A DNA stretch of 64,000 nucleotides from Epithemia pelagica (taxonomy: Eukaryota; Bacillariophyta; Bacillariophyceae; Surirellales; Surirellaceae). Where the stretch lies: positions 5,270,001 through 5,334,000 of the forward strand of contig OX337228.1 of assembly GCA_946965045.2 (NCBI GenBank), given 5' to 3'. Made by a program: the position numbers and the translations under genes. The notes beneath the pieces are model-generated. The model was not told the origin of the DNA. It ran no database searches and saw only the letters and a list, made by a program, of their open reading frames with translations. Positions 38,658 through 48,650 of the stretch are shown here, in pieces (the stretch's first letter is position 1; each line of letters opens with the position of its first letter).

Positions 38658-40720
38658 TCATTCATTCGGGTCTCCCACTGCTTCTAGCAGAGCCCTCTTA
38701 ATCTCTTGAGCTTTTGTATCGATCAAGTGAGAAATCAGTTCATCTTGCTTTATCCGTTCTTGTCGTTGACGGCTCAAGTCTTGTCGTAGCGTCTGAATTT
38801 CTTCCATCATTCGTTTGGTCTCCCTTTCTCCCATTTTCTCTGGTTGTTCCAGGGCTTGTTTCGCCAACTCAATTGAAGTGCAACGACTGGCATGTTCTTC
38901 TCGGAAAGGACCACAGAGTATGCGCCCAGCAAGATCTTCTATTTTGCTCGGTAGATCAACTTCGGCTGCCGCCTCCAACCGCTGCCGTCTAAATTCTTTT
39001 ATTAGTTCCAATAGTTCCATCATCGAATTTGTCAACTCATTCCGACGAACTCTTGTCAAATCCTGATGAATACTTTTCGTCATGTGCGTATCCAAGGCCG
39101 ACAAACGAGATTCAATTTTTCTCCATCGCTGTATGCTACCCTCACTCGTGCTGTCAGTTGAAGACGGACTGCTTCCAGTCGCATCGTACCGATACTCATC
39201 TTGAATCATAGATATCCGGTCAAACAGGTTTTTCAACTCGTCCGCATTATTTTTCAGAAAAGGTCGTTCAAGACACCTACTTCTCTCCATGTTCTCATTG
39301 ACAACACGGGCGTACAACTGCGCTGTTTTACATTCCAGGCTCTGTTTGAATTCATGGTTCAAGGTCCACCAGGTAAGTTCGTGATGCAGCCATTAAGCAA
39401 AAGTATCCATTCACACACAAAGGAACTTACATGGATTCGGTTTCTCCATTCTCGACGCTGACGATTCTGTATCCTGATATAAGAATGAGAGGTGAGCGAC
39501 AAAACAGCAATAAATGCAAGTAAACCAACAAGAACTCACTCTTCCCATGTATTCCATTCCCGCTGTACTCGCTGTTCATCTCCCACGAAATGGAACGAAT
39601 ACGGTGACTTGACCATAATGGCGAGGTCATTCTTTTGTTCCTCGACGATGGGAGGCTTCGCGGGGGTTATCTGTTGCATATCCGTATTGGTCATTTCGTT
39701 TTGGACTGGTTTAGGATTAGGATAAGGGGACGTCTCGCTTGGACTTTTTGTCAGGACAGCAGAGACTTCGGTCACGCCGAGTTGTTGTTGATAACAATTC
39801 TCAAATTGTTGGATAATTTCTTCCTGTTCTTCTTCTTCTTCAAGTGCGCCGAATTCTTGGTTCAGCATATTCTCCACAGGTTCTTGATTTTGCCTCACAT
39901 GGACTGTATCGTTCTCATCGATATCTGCTTCTTTATCTTCCTCCATATACCCTGTCTCATGATTTGCTGCTCCAGGTCGGGCAAAGTTTTCCCGTTCAGT
40001 GGCAGCAGGATCAACAGAACTACCGTGAAGGAGGTCTGTTTCAACGTTTCGCTGAACTATCGCCTCGACACTCTGATTGTCGACGTTTCGCTGTACTATC
40101 TCCTCGGTACGTCGATTGTCGAGCGTAGTTTCCTGTTTTTGCTGAGTTCCATCATCTGGGACCATCGAGTTGTCATCTCTGACAAGAGTGGCTTGTTCGA
40201 ACGAGCGAGCTTCAGCATCTGGAGGTACAGTCTCGGTCTTCTTAGCTTCTTTACTTTCTGGTTCGTTCGACGAGGAGGTGCTTTCTGGTACCTTGGGCAC
40301 AAACACGTGAAACTTAGGTGGAGGTGATTTTGTTTGTGCTGTTGTTGCTGAGTTCTCCGTCGAATGGGAAGTTGTTCCTGATTGAAGCATAATCGTTGAT
40401 GACGAGGTTTTTGACGACACAGTGTTTGGAGGCTGTGACGATTTCATACTGGGTGGACCAACAGTTCTCAAAGCAGACGATTCATGGAGATATAATTCCG
40501 GTTGTGTTGGCGTCTGATTCTGAGTAGAACGGTGGTAATGTGTTCGTGATGTCGGTGGCGGAGCTAGGGGCGGCGATGCGGGTGCTGTTGGAGGTGGTTG
40601 TGATGGACTGACCGATGAATTGTTAGGGACATCACGACGCACGCCACTGGATTTTGCCTCCTGCTTCGCCTCAGGAAGGTGTCCTTGGGACTTTTCACTT
40701 GCGAGCCACGATGACCACAT
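38658..40720 (-). CDS. Coiled-coil protein of unknown function
   Basis: Three exons (39540-40720, 39431-39473, 38658-39341) give 635 aa. The first 380 residues are disordered and Pro/Ser/Thr/Glu-rich. Near residue 375 a short conserved-looking segment appears (YSFHFVGDEQRVQREWNTWE, continued into the 43-bp second exon as IQNRQRREWRNRIH). The last 230 residues are strongly helical with heptad-like spacing (DLTRVRRNELTNSMMELLEL and MMEEIQTLRQDLSRQRQERI). There are no enzyme motifs, signal peptide or membrane helices. The second intron has a weak pyrimidine tract, but the acceptor (CAAACAG) keeps phase. I do not recognise the family. Its 3' end nearly abuts the MED4-like gene. Confidence 0.65.
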
Positions 40721-41001
40721 TGATCCAGAAAGGATGGAACAATATCATTGTCATGTCCTCTCACGTTGATTGTGAAGGTTGGAGCAAAAAAGAGTTAGGG
40801 GCTGGGGTGTGACGGGTAACGCCGATACACGCGCCCGGCCATCACACTCTCTAGCAGTCCCTTCCATTAAGTAGCTACCTAGTCAGCGTATGCTAGCTAG
40901 AGAAAAAATACGCTCAGACGAATCTACCGTAGAACCCATCCTTCGACATGTGAAATCTCAAATCTCAAGACATCAGGGAACCCTCTGAATGCAACCGGAT
41001 C

Positions 41002-42063
41002 ATGTGGTCAATGCTGGGCGGTAATTTGACGGATAGTTGGATAGGTGTCGGGTTTGGAACAGCAGCTTTGCATGATACTCATCAAGTTGTAACCATGGCA
41101 TTGCAAGAAGGTTTTCGTCGTTTTGACACAGCCGAAGCTGAATATTGGTACAATCAAGCCGAGGTGGGTCGGGCTCTCAACGACTTTTTCACAGCAAGTC
41201 AAGAGAATGACGAATGTGTCGACGAGCATGGAAGATTCTGCGGTAGAACATGCAGCTCTGAAGATTTACGGATATCGACCAAAATCCCTCCCTGGTCCCT
41301 CACAAGCCACTACGACATTCGCCGACATGCTGCCGACAGTCGAGAAGAACTTTTGGGATTTTGCGAACATTGGATATTCAATGACGGAGAAAATTCGGTT
41401 GAGGATGGAGATATTCTCCCCTATCCTTTAGACGTGTACTTTATTCATGCACCAGTCTGCTGGAAAGGATGGCACTCAAGATGCGAGAATCCCCCAGAGA
41501 CGTTAGACTTGAAATCAGCTTGGCTGGCCATGGAGGCCGTTGTAGGCCACGACCGAACAGCCCGTCGAATAGGACTAAGCAATGTACACCCAGCCGATTT
41601 GCGCGAAATAATTCGATGGGTACGAGAGCGTCAATTGTTGGAGAAAAAAAGAATACGCGACGATTCTCAGCAAGACGTGACGACGACAGCCCCTCCTCGT
41701 TTACCGGATGCAGTTCAAATCTATGCTGACCCCATAAATCCTGCAGAAGAAATTCGGAAAATTTGCGACGAGAATGGTATTGAGTTTGTTTCATATTCGA
41801 CACTCGGATCACAGCATCGAGGTGGAAGAAACCGTGTCTTGCAAAGTCTAGTTGTGCAGGAACTGGCTGCAAAATACAAACGGTCAACCGCTGAAATAGT
41901 TTTACAATGGGCTCGGCAACATGGAATGAGCGTCATTCCTAGGTCAAATAACCGCAAACACATCCAAGAATTGGCTCGTTGCCTTTCCAACGAAGAAACT
42001 AGAGAATTTCAGCTTGATGCACCTGATATGACCCGCATTGATTCGATGAGGAATTCACAGTAG
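41002..42063 (+). CDS. Aldo/keto reductase family protein
   Basis: Single-exon 353 aa. The AKR barrel can be followed: GVGFGTAALHD, then FDTAEAEYWYNQAEVGRAL with Asp42 and Tyr48/Tyr50, STKIPPW with the catalytic Lys, VYFIHAPVCW with the catalytic His, IGLSNVHPADL, QIYADPINPAEEIRKICDEN, FVSYSTLG and the NADPH-binding end SVIPRSNNRKHIQELA. The spacing between Asp and Tyr differs by one residue from the usual DTAxxYxNE, and an insertion of about 25 residues with four cysteines (NDECVDEHGRFCGRTC) sits before the catalytic Lys. It probably reduces a carbonyl with NAD(P)H; the substrate is unknown. No targeting peptide. Confidence 0.85.
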   Translation: MWSMLGGNLTDSWIGVGFGTAALHDTHQVVTMALQEGFRRFDTAEAEYWYNQAEVGRALNDFFTASQENDECVDEHGRFCGRTCSSEDLRISTKIPPWSLTSHYDIRRHAADSREELLGFCEHWIFNDGENSVEDGDILPYPLDVYFIHAPVCWKGWHSRCENPPETLDLKSAWLAMEAVVGHDRTARRIGLSNVHPADLREIIRWVRERQLLEKKRIRDDSQQDVTTTAPPRLPDAVQIYADPINPAEEIRKICDENGIEFVSYSTLGSQHRGGRNRVLQSLVVQELAAKYKRSTAEIVLQWARQHGMSVIPRSNNRKHIQELARCLSNEETREFQLDAPDMTRIDSMRNSQ

Positions 42064-42157
42064 AAATTTTGTTAATGAAAGACTCATCTAAGGAATGTAC
42101 ACATTATCATCTGGCTAAATCGAAAATCGAGATGAACATTAATGTTTTGAGCTCCTC

Positions 42158-43330
42158 CTACCACATATCACCCCCACCATCGTCAAAGTCATCTCCAAAG
42201 TCAAAGCCACCTTCGTCGAAAATATCTTCTCCTAGATTTTCATCGTCGTCCGCATCTCCAAAGTCATCCAGAGGTACAGGTCCGCCACCCGACGGGTCTC
42301 CACCAACCATTTCATCGTCATCATCTTCGAAATCTAGGTCGTCGTCCTCCTCCTCCACGTGAATTGTCTGTGACGAAGATATGACAGAAGTGTCATCGTC
42401 CTCGTCATCGCTCCCTTCCAAATCCCGCAATGATTTGGTGACAGTACTTATGCCATAGGAGTCGCTTCCCCCCGCGGACGAAGACTCTCCTTCATCGTCA
42501 TCACCGAGTTCCGAGTCTAATCCAAGATCTAGCAAAAAGTCATCGAGGGATGCATCGCTGTCCATGTCTGCATCTACATCGTCTTCTGAAAAGGCTTTTT
42601 CATCGTTTTGATTGTTTGGATCAACTGCCGCAGCAGTGGCAGCCTGGTCTGCCGCAGAGCCCAGTTGACCAAAGATTCCATCTCCAAGTGCAACAGAGGC
42701 GTCGGCATCGACAACAATGTCGTCATCGTCATCCTCATCATCGTCGGTAATGATCGTTCCTCGTCGCAAAGCCTCTTCTGCTTCTTTCTTCTCTCGAATG
42801 CCTCTCCTGACACCAGCTCTCATTTCTGCCTCCAGTTCCGGCGTGGCCCAGCGGCCCTGCTGCTCGATGAAGAGTTCCATAGGGGTTGGATGTTCGTGAG
42901 GTGGATCCCAGCGATGATGCCATTCGATCTCTTGAAAATGAGGCCATGGAACAGGATCCGGGTCATTGTCTCCAATTGGCAAATCCTGGTAGGGAATGTT
43001 TTCGGGGGTTCGACCCGGACGCATGGTCCCTGGATACTCCATCATGGGCTCATATGTGTCAGGAAGTTGGGAGACCTCGTCTTGGTCGGACATGTAGCCT
43101 GATCCAGGAGGAGCGAAGAGACCCAAGAACGATGGACAGCGTCTGTTGCGTTTTTGTGGCACATGTTCTGGGACATGAGTCGGTGCAACGTCGTATCTAA
43201 GAGATACCCAACGGGAGGGTCTTCCAACGTATGGAGCGAAAGCATTGACGAAACATGGCAGGAGGAGAACAAAAAATAGTGGCAAGGAGGAATGAATCCT
43301 TTTTGTTCCTGGAGTTGTTGCCTTTTTCAT
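42158..43330 (-). CDS. Acidic protein with diatom plastid presequence
   Basis: Single-exon 390 aa. The N-terminus has a signal peptide (LPLFFVLLLPCFV) ending at NAF-AP, the ASAFAP-type motif that directs diatom proteins into the complex plastid, followed by a basic stretch. A more ordered middle part, near residues 90-175, is rich in Pro, His and Trp: DPDPVPWPHFQEIEWHHRWD and PTPMELFIEQQGRW. From residue 195 to the end the protein is very acidic with long Asp/Glu runs and a final FDFGDDFDDGGGDMW. I do not recognise the family. Its stop lies 95 bp from the AKR stop, so the two genes converge. Its start is 103 bp from the left end of the Harbinger-type element. Confidence 0.75.
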   Translation of the reverse strand: MKKATTPGTKRIHSSLPLFFVLLLPCFVNAFAPYVGRPSRWVSLRYDVAPTHVPEHVPQKRNRRCPSFLGLFAPPGSGYMSDQDEVSQLPDTYEPMMEYPGTMRPGRTPENIPYQDLPIGDNDPDPVPWPHFQEIEWHHRWDPPHEHPTPMELFIEQQGRWATPELEAEMRAGVRRGIREKKEAEEALRRGTIITDDDEDDDDDIVVDADASVALGDGIFGQLGSAADQAATAAAVDPNNQNDEKAFSEDDVDADMDSDASLDDFLLDLGLDSELGDDDEGESSSAGGSDSYGISTVTKSLRDLEGSDDEDDDTSVISSSQTIHVEEEDDDLDFEDDDDEMVGGDPSGGGPVPLDDFGDADDDENLGEDIFDEGGFDFGDDFDDGGGDMW

Positions 43331-43433
43331 TGTTGGGTTTGTTTCTTCAGAACATGGTCTGATTGTGATGGTGTTCCATTCTTCTGATGGTTTTTGATGG
43401 CCATCAATTGTTCAGCGAATGAAATGCTACTGT

Positions 43434-43462
43434 CTGGAGTGTGGGGTAAACCTGATATTATC
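43434..43462 (+). repeat. Left terminal inverted repeat of Harbinger-type element
   Basis: Contains GTGGGGTAAACCTGATA; pairs with 46502-46530 at 26 of 29 positions. Confidence 0.8.
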
Positions 43463-43613
43463 TGATACCAGAACGTAGATCTATCTATATGGTTTCCATA
43501 CGTATTGAAAAGATAGGTAGTCATAACAAGGGAGTACAGTCTAACGTAATTAGTGTAGCTAAACCCACCTCCACCCGGTCTTTCGACCACTACACTTAGC
43601 ACTACTAGCTAGA

Positions 43614-44553
43614 CTAATCTTCTACTTCGACTTGGAATACATCGAGGTCGTTGTTTTCGATACGAAGCTGGACCAAATTTACCACCGCCCCAAAAACCAC
43701 ATTGTGCCATCCAAGGTCACCTCTGTATTTGTCTTTTAGAATGTTGTACCTTTTGAAGTAGCTGTTGACTACTTCATGTCGTGCTCTTGCATCAGCCAAC
43801 ATTTTGTCCATAAAGTTGTTGTGTCCAGACGGTGTAATGAAGTATTCTCCACCATCATTGTAGCCTCCATCTACAACTATCATTTCCCCTTCATCCACTT
43901 CATCTATGAGCCAATCTCTGCTGATATTGAGGTCTGCCCATGTCCCACAAGGGTATGGGCCATTCCACCACACAATCCACCCAGTGTTGATGCATACTCC
44001 AATTTCATAACGCAGCCCAGGTCCCTTGAATTTGTGGGAAAACCACTTAGGGTCGAATGGAGCAGGCTCAAAAATTCTAAAGTCTGTTCCATCAACAGTA
44101 ATGAAGCAACATTGTCCTTCTTTTCTTGCATCATATCTATTTTCCCATTTTATCTAAAGAAAACAGGACAAAGATGGTGAGAATACAATGCTGACAAACT
44201 GGTACACGCCGTCCTCATGAACACTTACCAGTACTTACATAGTTAAGATGAGCCATCAGCTTTGTCACTATCTTACTCCACTTTCTAAAAGTCTTTCTTG
44301 TTGTATTTGCAATTGCCACCAGGACATCTTCTGAGGCGTAAACCTTAAGGTAAAGAAGTCCCCACAACAGGTGGACTGGCTTCCCTCCTCTTGGCAGAAG
44401 GTTCTCTATTTTGTCCCACACATGCACACAAAGAGAAGGGGTTGGACTGAAATAGCCTCAAAAAGCTCTATGAAACTCATTTGTTGTTGGATTCCTATTC
44501 TTCCCCATCATAGGAAGAGCACTTTGAATGAATGTTCCTGCATTCACCTCCAT
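43614..44553 (-). pseudogene. Harbinger-type DDE transposase, broken by one in-frame TGA
   Basis: Two exons, 44239-44553 and 43614-44153, phase 0, 85-bp GT-AG intron. The frame starts MEVNAGTFIQSALPMMGKN and keeps KTFRKWSKIVTKL, then after the intron FITVDGTDFRIFEPAP (first Asp), MIVVDGGYND (second Asp) and ARHEVVNSYFKRYNIL (the Glu), giving the DDE triad of the DDE_Tnp_4/HARBI1 group. A TGA at 44458-44460 interrupts the helical N-terminal part 31 codons after the ATG; the reading frame resumes at once in the same phase. Unless it is read through or skipped, the protein is truncated. The otherwise clean frame implies recent loss. Confidence 0.8.
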
Positions 44554-45281
44554 CGTCAGGAATTGTGAGTTTATGCGATATTCATGTTGGTGCCCATGCC
44601 GTGCAGTGAAGCTAAGTTCCAATGCCAAAACACTATTCCTTTGCGTTCATCAAGAATTTTCGTTATAGTAGTGTTCGAATTTAATGTATGACTGTCTATA
44701 CGTGAACGCCATGGAGTAATCTAAGTACAGAAATGGTCACAGTCACTATTTCTGGGTCACTTGGGTCTGATCCGGTCAGATCTTGGATCAGACCACTGTA
44801 TCAGTTTCAGTGATGAGGCCCCATATTGAAATATGAATAACTTTTCCCAAGTCTCTCTATGAACAGTAGAGAAGCGACCCTCTTATTCACTGAAAAAAGA
44901 GTTAACTAGATATAACTTCAGCCTAAACATTGCTCATCGACAAGGTCGTCTGGTCTGCCAATGAAAAAGCTGCCTGGGTCGAAAAAAACGACCTGGGTTG
45001 TTTTTTTACCACCAGACCCAAAGACAACCTACGTAAGTAATCCTTATATTTAACCGACCCACAGTTAACTCATTAAATAAGGAACAAGGAGGTCGGTTCA
45101 GTATTGGCATAAGTGCCAATGTCATGGAGAAATCTTCATTTATAAGAATCAGGATCAGACCCGGTCTGATCATGGTCAGATCAGAATACCAATTACCCAG
45201 TATGCTTTCTTGGTCATAGTTTGGTTTCGCCAAAAAAACCACCCAGGTACTAAACTCCCCAACGTTCATTCCAAAATTCTT
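44554..45281. promoter_or_regulatory. Divergent control region of the Harbinger-type element
   Basis: About 730 bp between the two element genes. The decamer GGTCTGATCC and its complement form inverted pairs at 44764-44773/44785-44794 and, nearly joined, at 45152-45161/45163-45171, with related GGTCAGATC words next to each. A GGTCG-A7-CGACC hairpin occurs at 44977-44993. Such paired sites near divergent genes would suit binding by the element's own DNA-binding protein; that is inference. Confidence 0.45.
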
Positions 45282-46344
45282 ATGACACGCTCCGGTAGGA
45301 ACACCCTTGGTGAAGGTCCCTTACTCTCTTGGGATTCCAGAACAGCAGACGCTGAGTACCTGGAAGACTTGGTAAAAAATCGTGCCTTTGCAGCAAGCGC
45401 TGCACCAAAGCAAGTGTGGTCGGATCATCCACAATTCAAGAAGTACAAGCTTGAATCATTTTGTACTGCATTGAATAAACTCAAAAAAAATATGGATACC
45501 ATTTGAGAGATGGCCCAAAGGAGCAGGATAGCAAGGTGACCAGCAAGGAAGAGAGTTTCAATCCATTGGAAGATATTGAGGATGATGCAGACGACGACCT
45601 TCCCCCTGGTTCTGGTTTGTTTGGGAAGAAGAAGGCACCAGGTGCACCAGGTAAGTCATGGTACGTGATCAAAATTGCCGACTTCTTGGTACCTACCTAA
45701 TGTTCTCTCATCTATTGCTCTTTCTCTCTTTCTCTACAGATAAAATTAAGAGTATAGCTATGAATTTGTTACAAGGAAAAGAGAAAAAAAGGTCTGGAGT
45801 CGCCATTCCAGTTGGAGGTGCTGACCTTGGAGCATTGGAAAACAAGAGAAAGAAGTCAGAAAAGAAGGATATGATGAAAGAATGGATGCCACCTCATGTG
45901 CTGACCCAGTGGGTGGATCAGAACAAACAAAAGCATGTGGTTGTAGTGATCAACCTGCCCACTGGGGTTGTGCACAGAGATACAACAAATTGCGACATTG
46001 AGGTTGGTGAGTCACAGAAGGAACTGATTGTGAAGATCATTTGGCCTACCAATAGCACAGATGTGGGAGAACTGTTGAAGCAGTTCTCCCAGGAGTGGAT
46101 GGAGAAGGATGAAAACATTCGTAAGAAATTGGCTCTAGAAGATGCATTCAATCAATTGAAAGAAAAACAGACTGATTTTGTGAGATCCAAGTTTGTCCTC
46201 TCTTTGCCTTTTGCAGTACAGTCAAAGTTTGACTACGAGTTTTTGTTTGACACTATCAATGGATTTCGTGCACTGATGGTATTCCTAGACGAACCGGATG
46301 CAAAATTTGAGGGTGGAATGCGCCACAAAATGGTGGCCCTTTAG
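45282..46344 (+). pseudogene. Second Harbinger-element protein, broken by a frameshift in an A8 run
   Basis: Starts at ATG 45282 with GEGPLLSWDSRTADAEYLEDLV and QVWSDHPQFKKYKLESFCTA, a pattern seen in the accessory proteins of diatom Harbinger-like elements. At 45483-45490 an A8 run shifts the frame; adding one base in thought would connect LNKLKK to YGYHLRDGPKEQDSK. Then an intron (45651-45739, GT-AG) leads into IKSIAMNLLQGKEKKRSGVA and a globular C-terminal part (KFVLSLPFAVQSKFDYEFLF) to the stop. Role in the intact element is probably DNA binding or transposase import. The single lesion suggests recent loss, or a sequencing error in the homopolymer. Confidence 0.7.
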
Positions 46345-46501
46345 ATAGCTGTAAAGTGTTCTTGTGTCGCGGTTGCAAAAACCGGGTGGTGGTGGGGACC
46401 GATTACACTATATTTTAAGTTACCTATTATTCTGTTGATCGTCTTACTAACCTAGCAATAGCTAACATAGTCGGTCTGCCTTTCTATGATGAAGTGGGGC
46501 T

Positions 46502-46530
46502 GATATTATCAGGTTTACCCCACTCTCCTG
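46502..46530 (-). repeat. Right terminal inverted repeat of Harbinger-type element
   Basis: Contains TATCAGGTTTACCCCAC, the reverse complement of the left core. Confidence 0.8.
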
Positions 46531-46713
46531 CCATCTGTGTTTATGTTTTATGTTTGCGTTGATGAAAAGAAAGAAGAATCTTAACGGGAAACGGATTTCT
46601 GAAGAAGAACCTGCTGCTTCAGTCCCATTTGAAATTGGGTCCCTTCCCTTGGGCTTCGACGTGGTCACCTCTCCCTTTCTTCACACCTGCTTTGCATTCT
46701 ATAAAGATCCACC

Positions 46714-47970
46714 ATGTTCCAATCTTCACGGCAGTCACTCCTGCAGTCGTTACGGCATGGCCGAAGCGGCGCCATTACATCTGAGAGAGTTCCATCCAGT
46801 ATCAGACGAACGGATGGTCTGATCAGGTCGAGTTTTCCTTCCTCCCTCCTCGAAGGAAATGGCATGTCCATTCGTCCTCTCAGCAGCTTCGGCGATTCCT
46901 TCGGAGGCGGAGGTGCAAGTATGGCAACGCCCTGGAACTGGCCAGTCCGAGCGACCAACACAATCGTCAACATTGTGCCGCAAGGATATCGATATGTGGT
47001 CGAGCGATTTGGTCGAATGCATAGAGTTCACGAAAGTGGCCTTTTCTTTGCCATTCCGTTGGTCGATTCTATATCATATGTTATCGACGTCCGTGAAAGA
47101 GCCCTCGACATTCCCCCTCAAAGTGCGATCACAAGAGATAATGTCTCTGTAGAAGTCTCGGGTGACTTGTTTGTATGTTTTGTCGATCCAGAAAAGGCTG
47201 CCTACGGTGCTCTCAATCCTTTATACTCAGTATCTCAGCATGCGCAAAGTGCTATGCGATCAGCCATTGGAGAAATGGAATTAGATGAAATTCTTCATGG
47301 TCGAGCCCGTTTAAACTCCATGATTCGTGGAACGCTGCAGGAAGCAGCCGAACCATGGGGTATGGAAATTCGACGATACGAAATCACCGAGATATCCCCC
47401 GACCAAAAGATCCGGATTGCCATGGACAAGCAAGCGGCCGCTGAACGCGATCGTCGTGAGCAGGTGTTGAGGGCAGAAGGTCAAAAACGAAGAGCCGAGC
47501 TGGAATCCGAGGGAGTTCGTATTTCGCTGTCCAACGAATCAGAAGGTAATTTGATCAAGGTGCGAAATGAGGCCGAGGCGTCCAAAACGAAAATCTTGCT
47601 CGAGGCACAAGCACAGGCGGAGGCAACTCGTCTCATGGCAAAAGCTCAAGCAGAAGCCTTGGAGGCCATATCGAAGAAACTTCAGCAACCTGGTGGGCAG
47701 GAGGCGGCGAGGCTGTCCTTGGCTCGGGAATATGTCTCCATGTACGGTGAAATGGGCAAGGAGTCCAACACAATCTTGTTCAATGAACGTCCGGCCGATG
47801 TGAATGCGTTACTAGCCCAAGCGGTTGCTACAATGAACGCTGTTGCAAAGAATAGCCCTGATAGTACGGACGGACCGAAAATGCTGGGGGAAGGATCCAA
47901 CGCCACCGTGAGTCCAGTAGAACCAAACACGGACGAGGATGCAAAACCTGTGACGAAAAACGAAGAATAG
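46714..47970 (+). CDS. Stomatin-like protein 2, mitochondrial (SPFH family)
   Basis: Single-exon 418 aa, starting in a CACCATG context. Residues 1-75 are rich in Arg and Ser without acidic clusters, a likely mitochondrial presequence. The SPFH domain begins with VNIVPQGYRYVVERFGRMHR and continues through GLFFAIPLVDSISYVIDVRE, YGALNPLYSVSQHAQSAMRS and WGMEIRRYEITEISPDQKIR, typical of STOML2. A long helical region with many Ala, Glu and Lys follows (KILLEAQAQAEATRLMAKAQ), then a SLAREYVSMYGEMGKESNTI motif that marks the SLP-2 subgroup. In animals SLP-2 organises cardiolipin-rich inner-membrane domains and proteases. The C-terminus is disordered. Confidence 0.93.
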   Translation: MFQSSRQSLLQSLRHGRSGAITSERVPSSIRRTDGLIRSSFPSSLLEGNGMSIRPLSSFGDSFGGGGASMATPWNWPVRATNTIVNIVPQGYRYVVERFGRMHRVHESGLFFAIPLVDSISYVIDVRERALDIPPQSAITRDNVSVEVSGDLFVCFVDPEKAAYGALNPLYSVSQHAQSAMRSAIGEMELDEILHGRARLNSMIRGTLQEAAEPWGMEIRRYEITEISPDQKIRIAMDKQAAAERDRREQVLRAEGQKRRAELESEGVRISLSNESEGNLIKVRNEAEASKTKILLEAQAQAEATRLMAKAQAEALEAISKKLQQPGGQEAARLSLAREYVSMYGEMGKESNTILFNERPADVNALLAQAVATMNAVAKNSPDSTDGPKMLGEGSNATVSPVEPNTDEDAKPVTKNEE

Positions 47971-48650
47971 GATAGACTCTAGCATGTGGACGACTTTGAT
48001 AGGAGCCCTGTCTCAATCCTAACTTTCTCTGAAAACGGTGGTATGTCAGTTTCCTGGGTGTACGCAGGGATAAAGACTTGTAGCGTACAGCAGCATTCTT
48101 ATGCATTGAATGTGGGCGGAGCGATGGCAACCATGGATATCTGTAGCCCTACATATACGCCAAATGAACTTGTAGGCGGAGGTAGTCCGTGGAACAGAAA
48201 ACAAACTGCATTCTTCCATAAAATGCACTTGAAGTCTAAAATGTTTGTCGGTGTATGATTGCATCCTTCTTGCGAGAATCTCGTTTAAATAAATACCCGA
48301 GTCTTTCTATATTCTATATGCCAGATGGTCGATTCTAGGGGACGGTACACAGAAGTTGTTCATGGGTGGTCTCTTTTCCTTCTCTGTCCATTCTATGATG
48401 ACCGAGACTGCTGACCGAAACAATGAACTCACGTAAAAGCGCTTCTATAGAATATGGCAAGCCTTGTACAAATGATTAGTCTTCTCCTGATGGTCGGCCT
48501 AGGAAGTTGTCTATCATGTCTTATACAACACCACTCTGTCTTGTTGACTAGCTCGAATCAATCAATGATGCGTAGATCGAATCGTCACCTAAAGCAATGT
48601 GACAATTACCCCTTGCTTTCATTAGGTATAACATTGCCAAACCAATGACT
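47971..48650. other. 680-bp interval between convergent genes
   Basis: Sits between the STOML2 stop and the bL25 stop. Short frames exist (for example at 47986-48258) but have no domain. It probably holds the two 3' untranslated regions. No RNA gene was recognised. Confidence 0.35.

Larger units (their letters stand above)
43434..46530. mobile_element. PIF/Harbinger-type DNA transposon, two-gene, degraded
   Basis: Ends are 29-bp inverted repeats at 43434-43462 and 46502-46530, sharing the core GTGGGGTAAACCTGATA and differing at three positions, all A/T. Between them lie a DDE-type transposase pseudogene on the minus strand and a second-protein pseudogene on the plus strand, divergently arranged as in Harbinger elements. 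Total length is 3,097 bp. I could not settle the expected 3-bp target duplication. The element separates the divergent starts of the plastid-type acidic protein and the stomatin-like gene, leaving 103 bp on one side and 183 bp on the other. Confidence 0.8.

Noticed and set aside
47986-48258. 90-codon frame after the stomatin-like gene
   Set aside because: Sits in a likely 3' untranslated region and has no domain.
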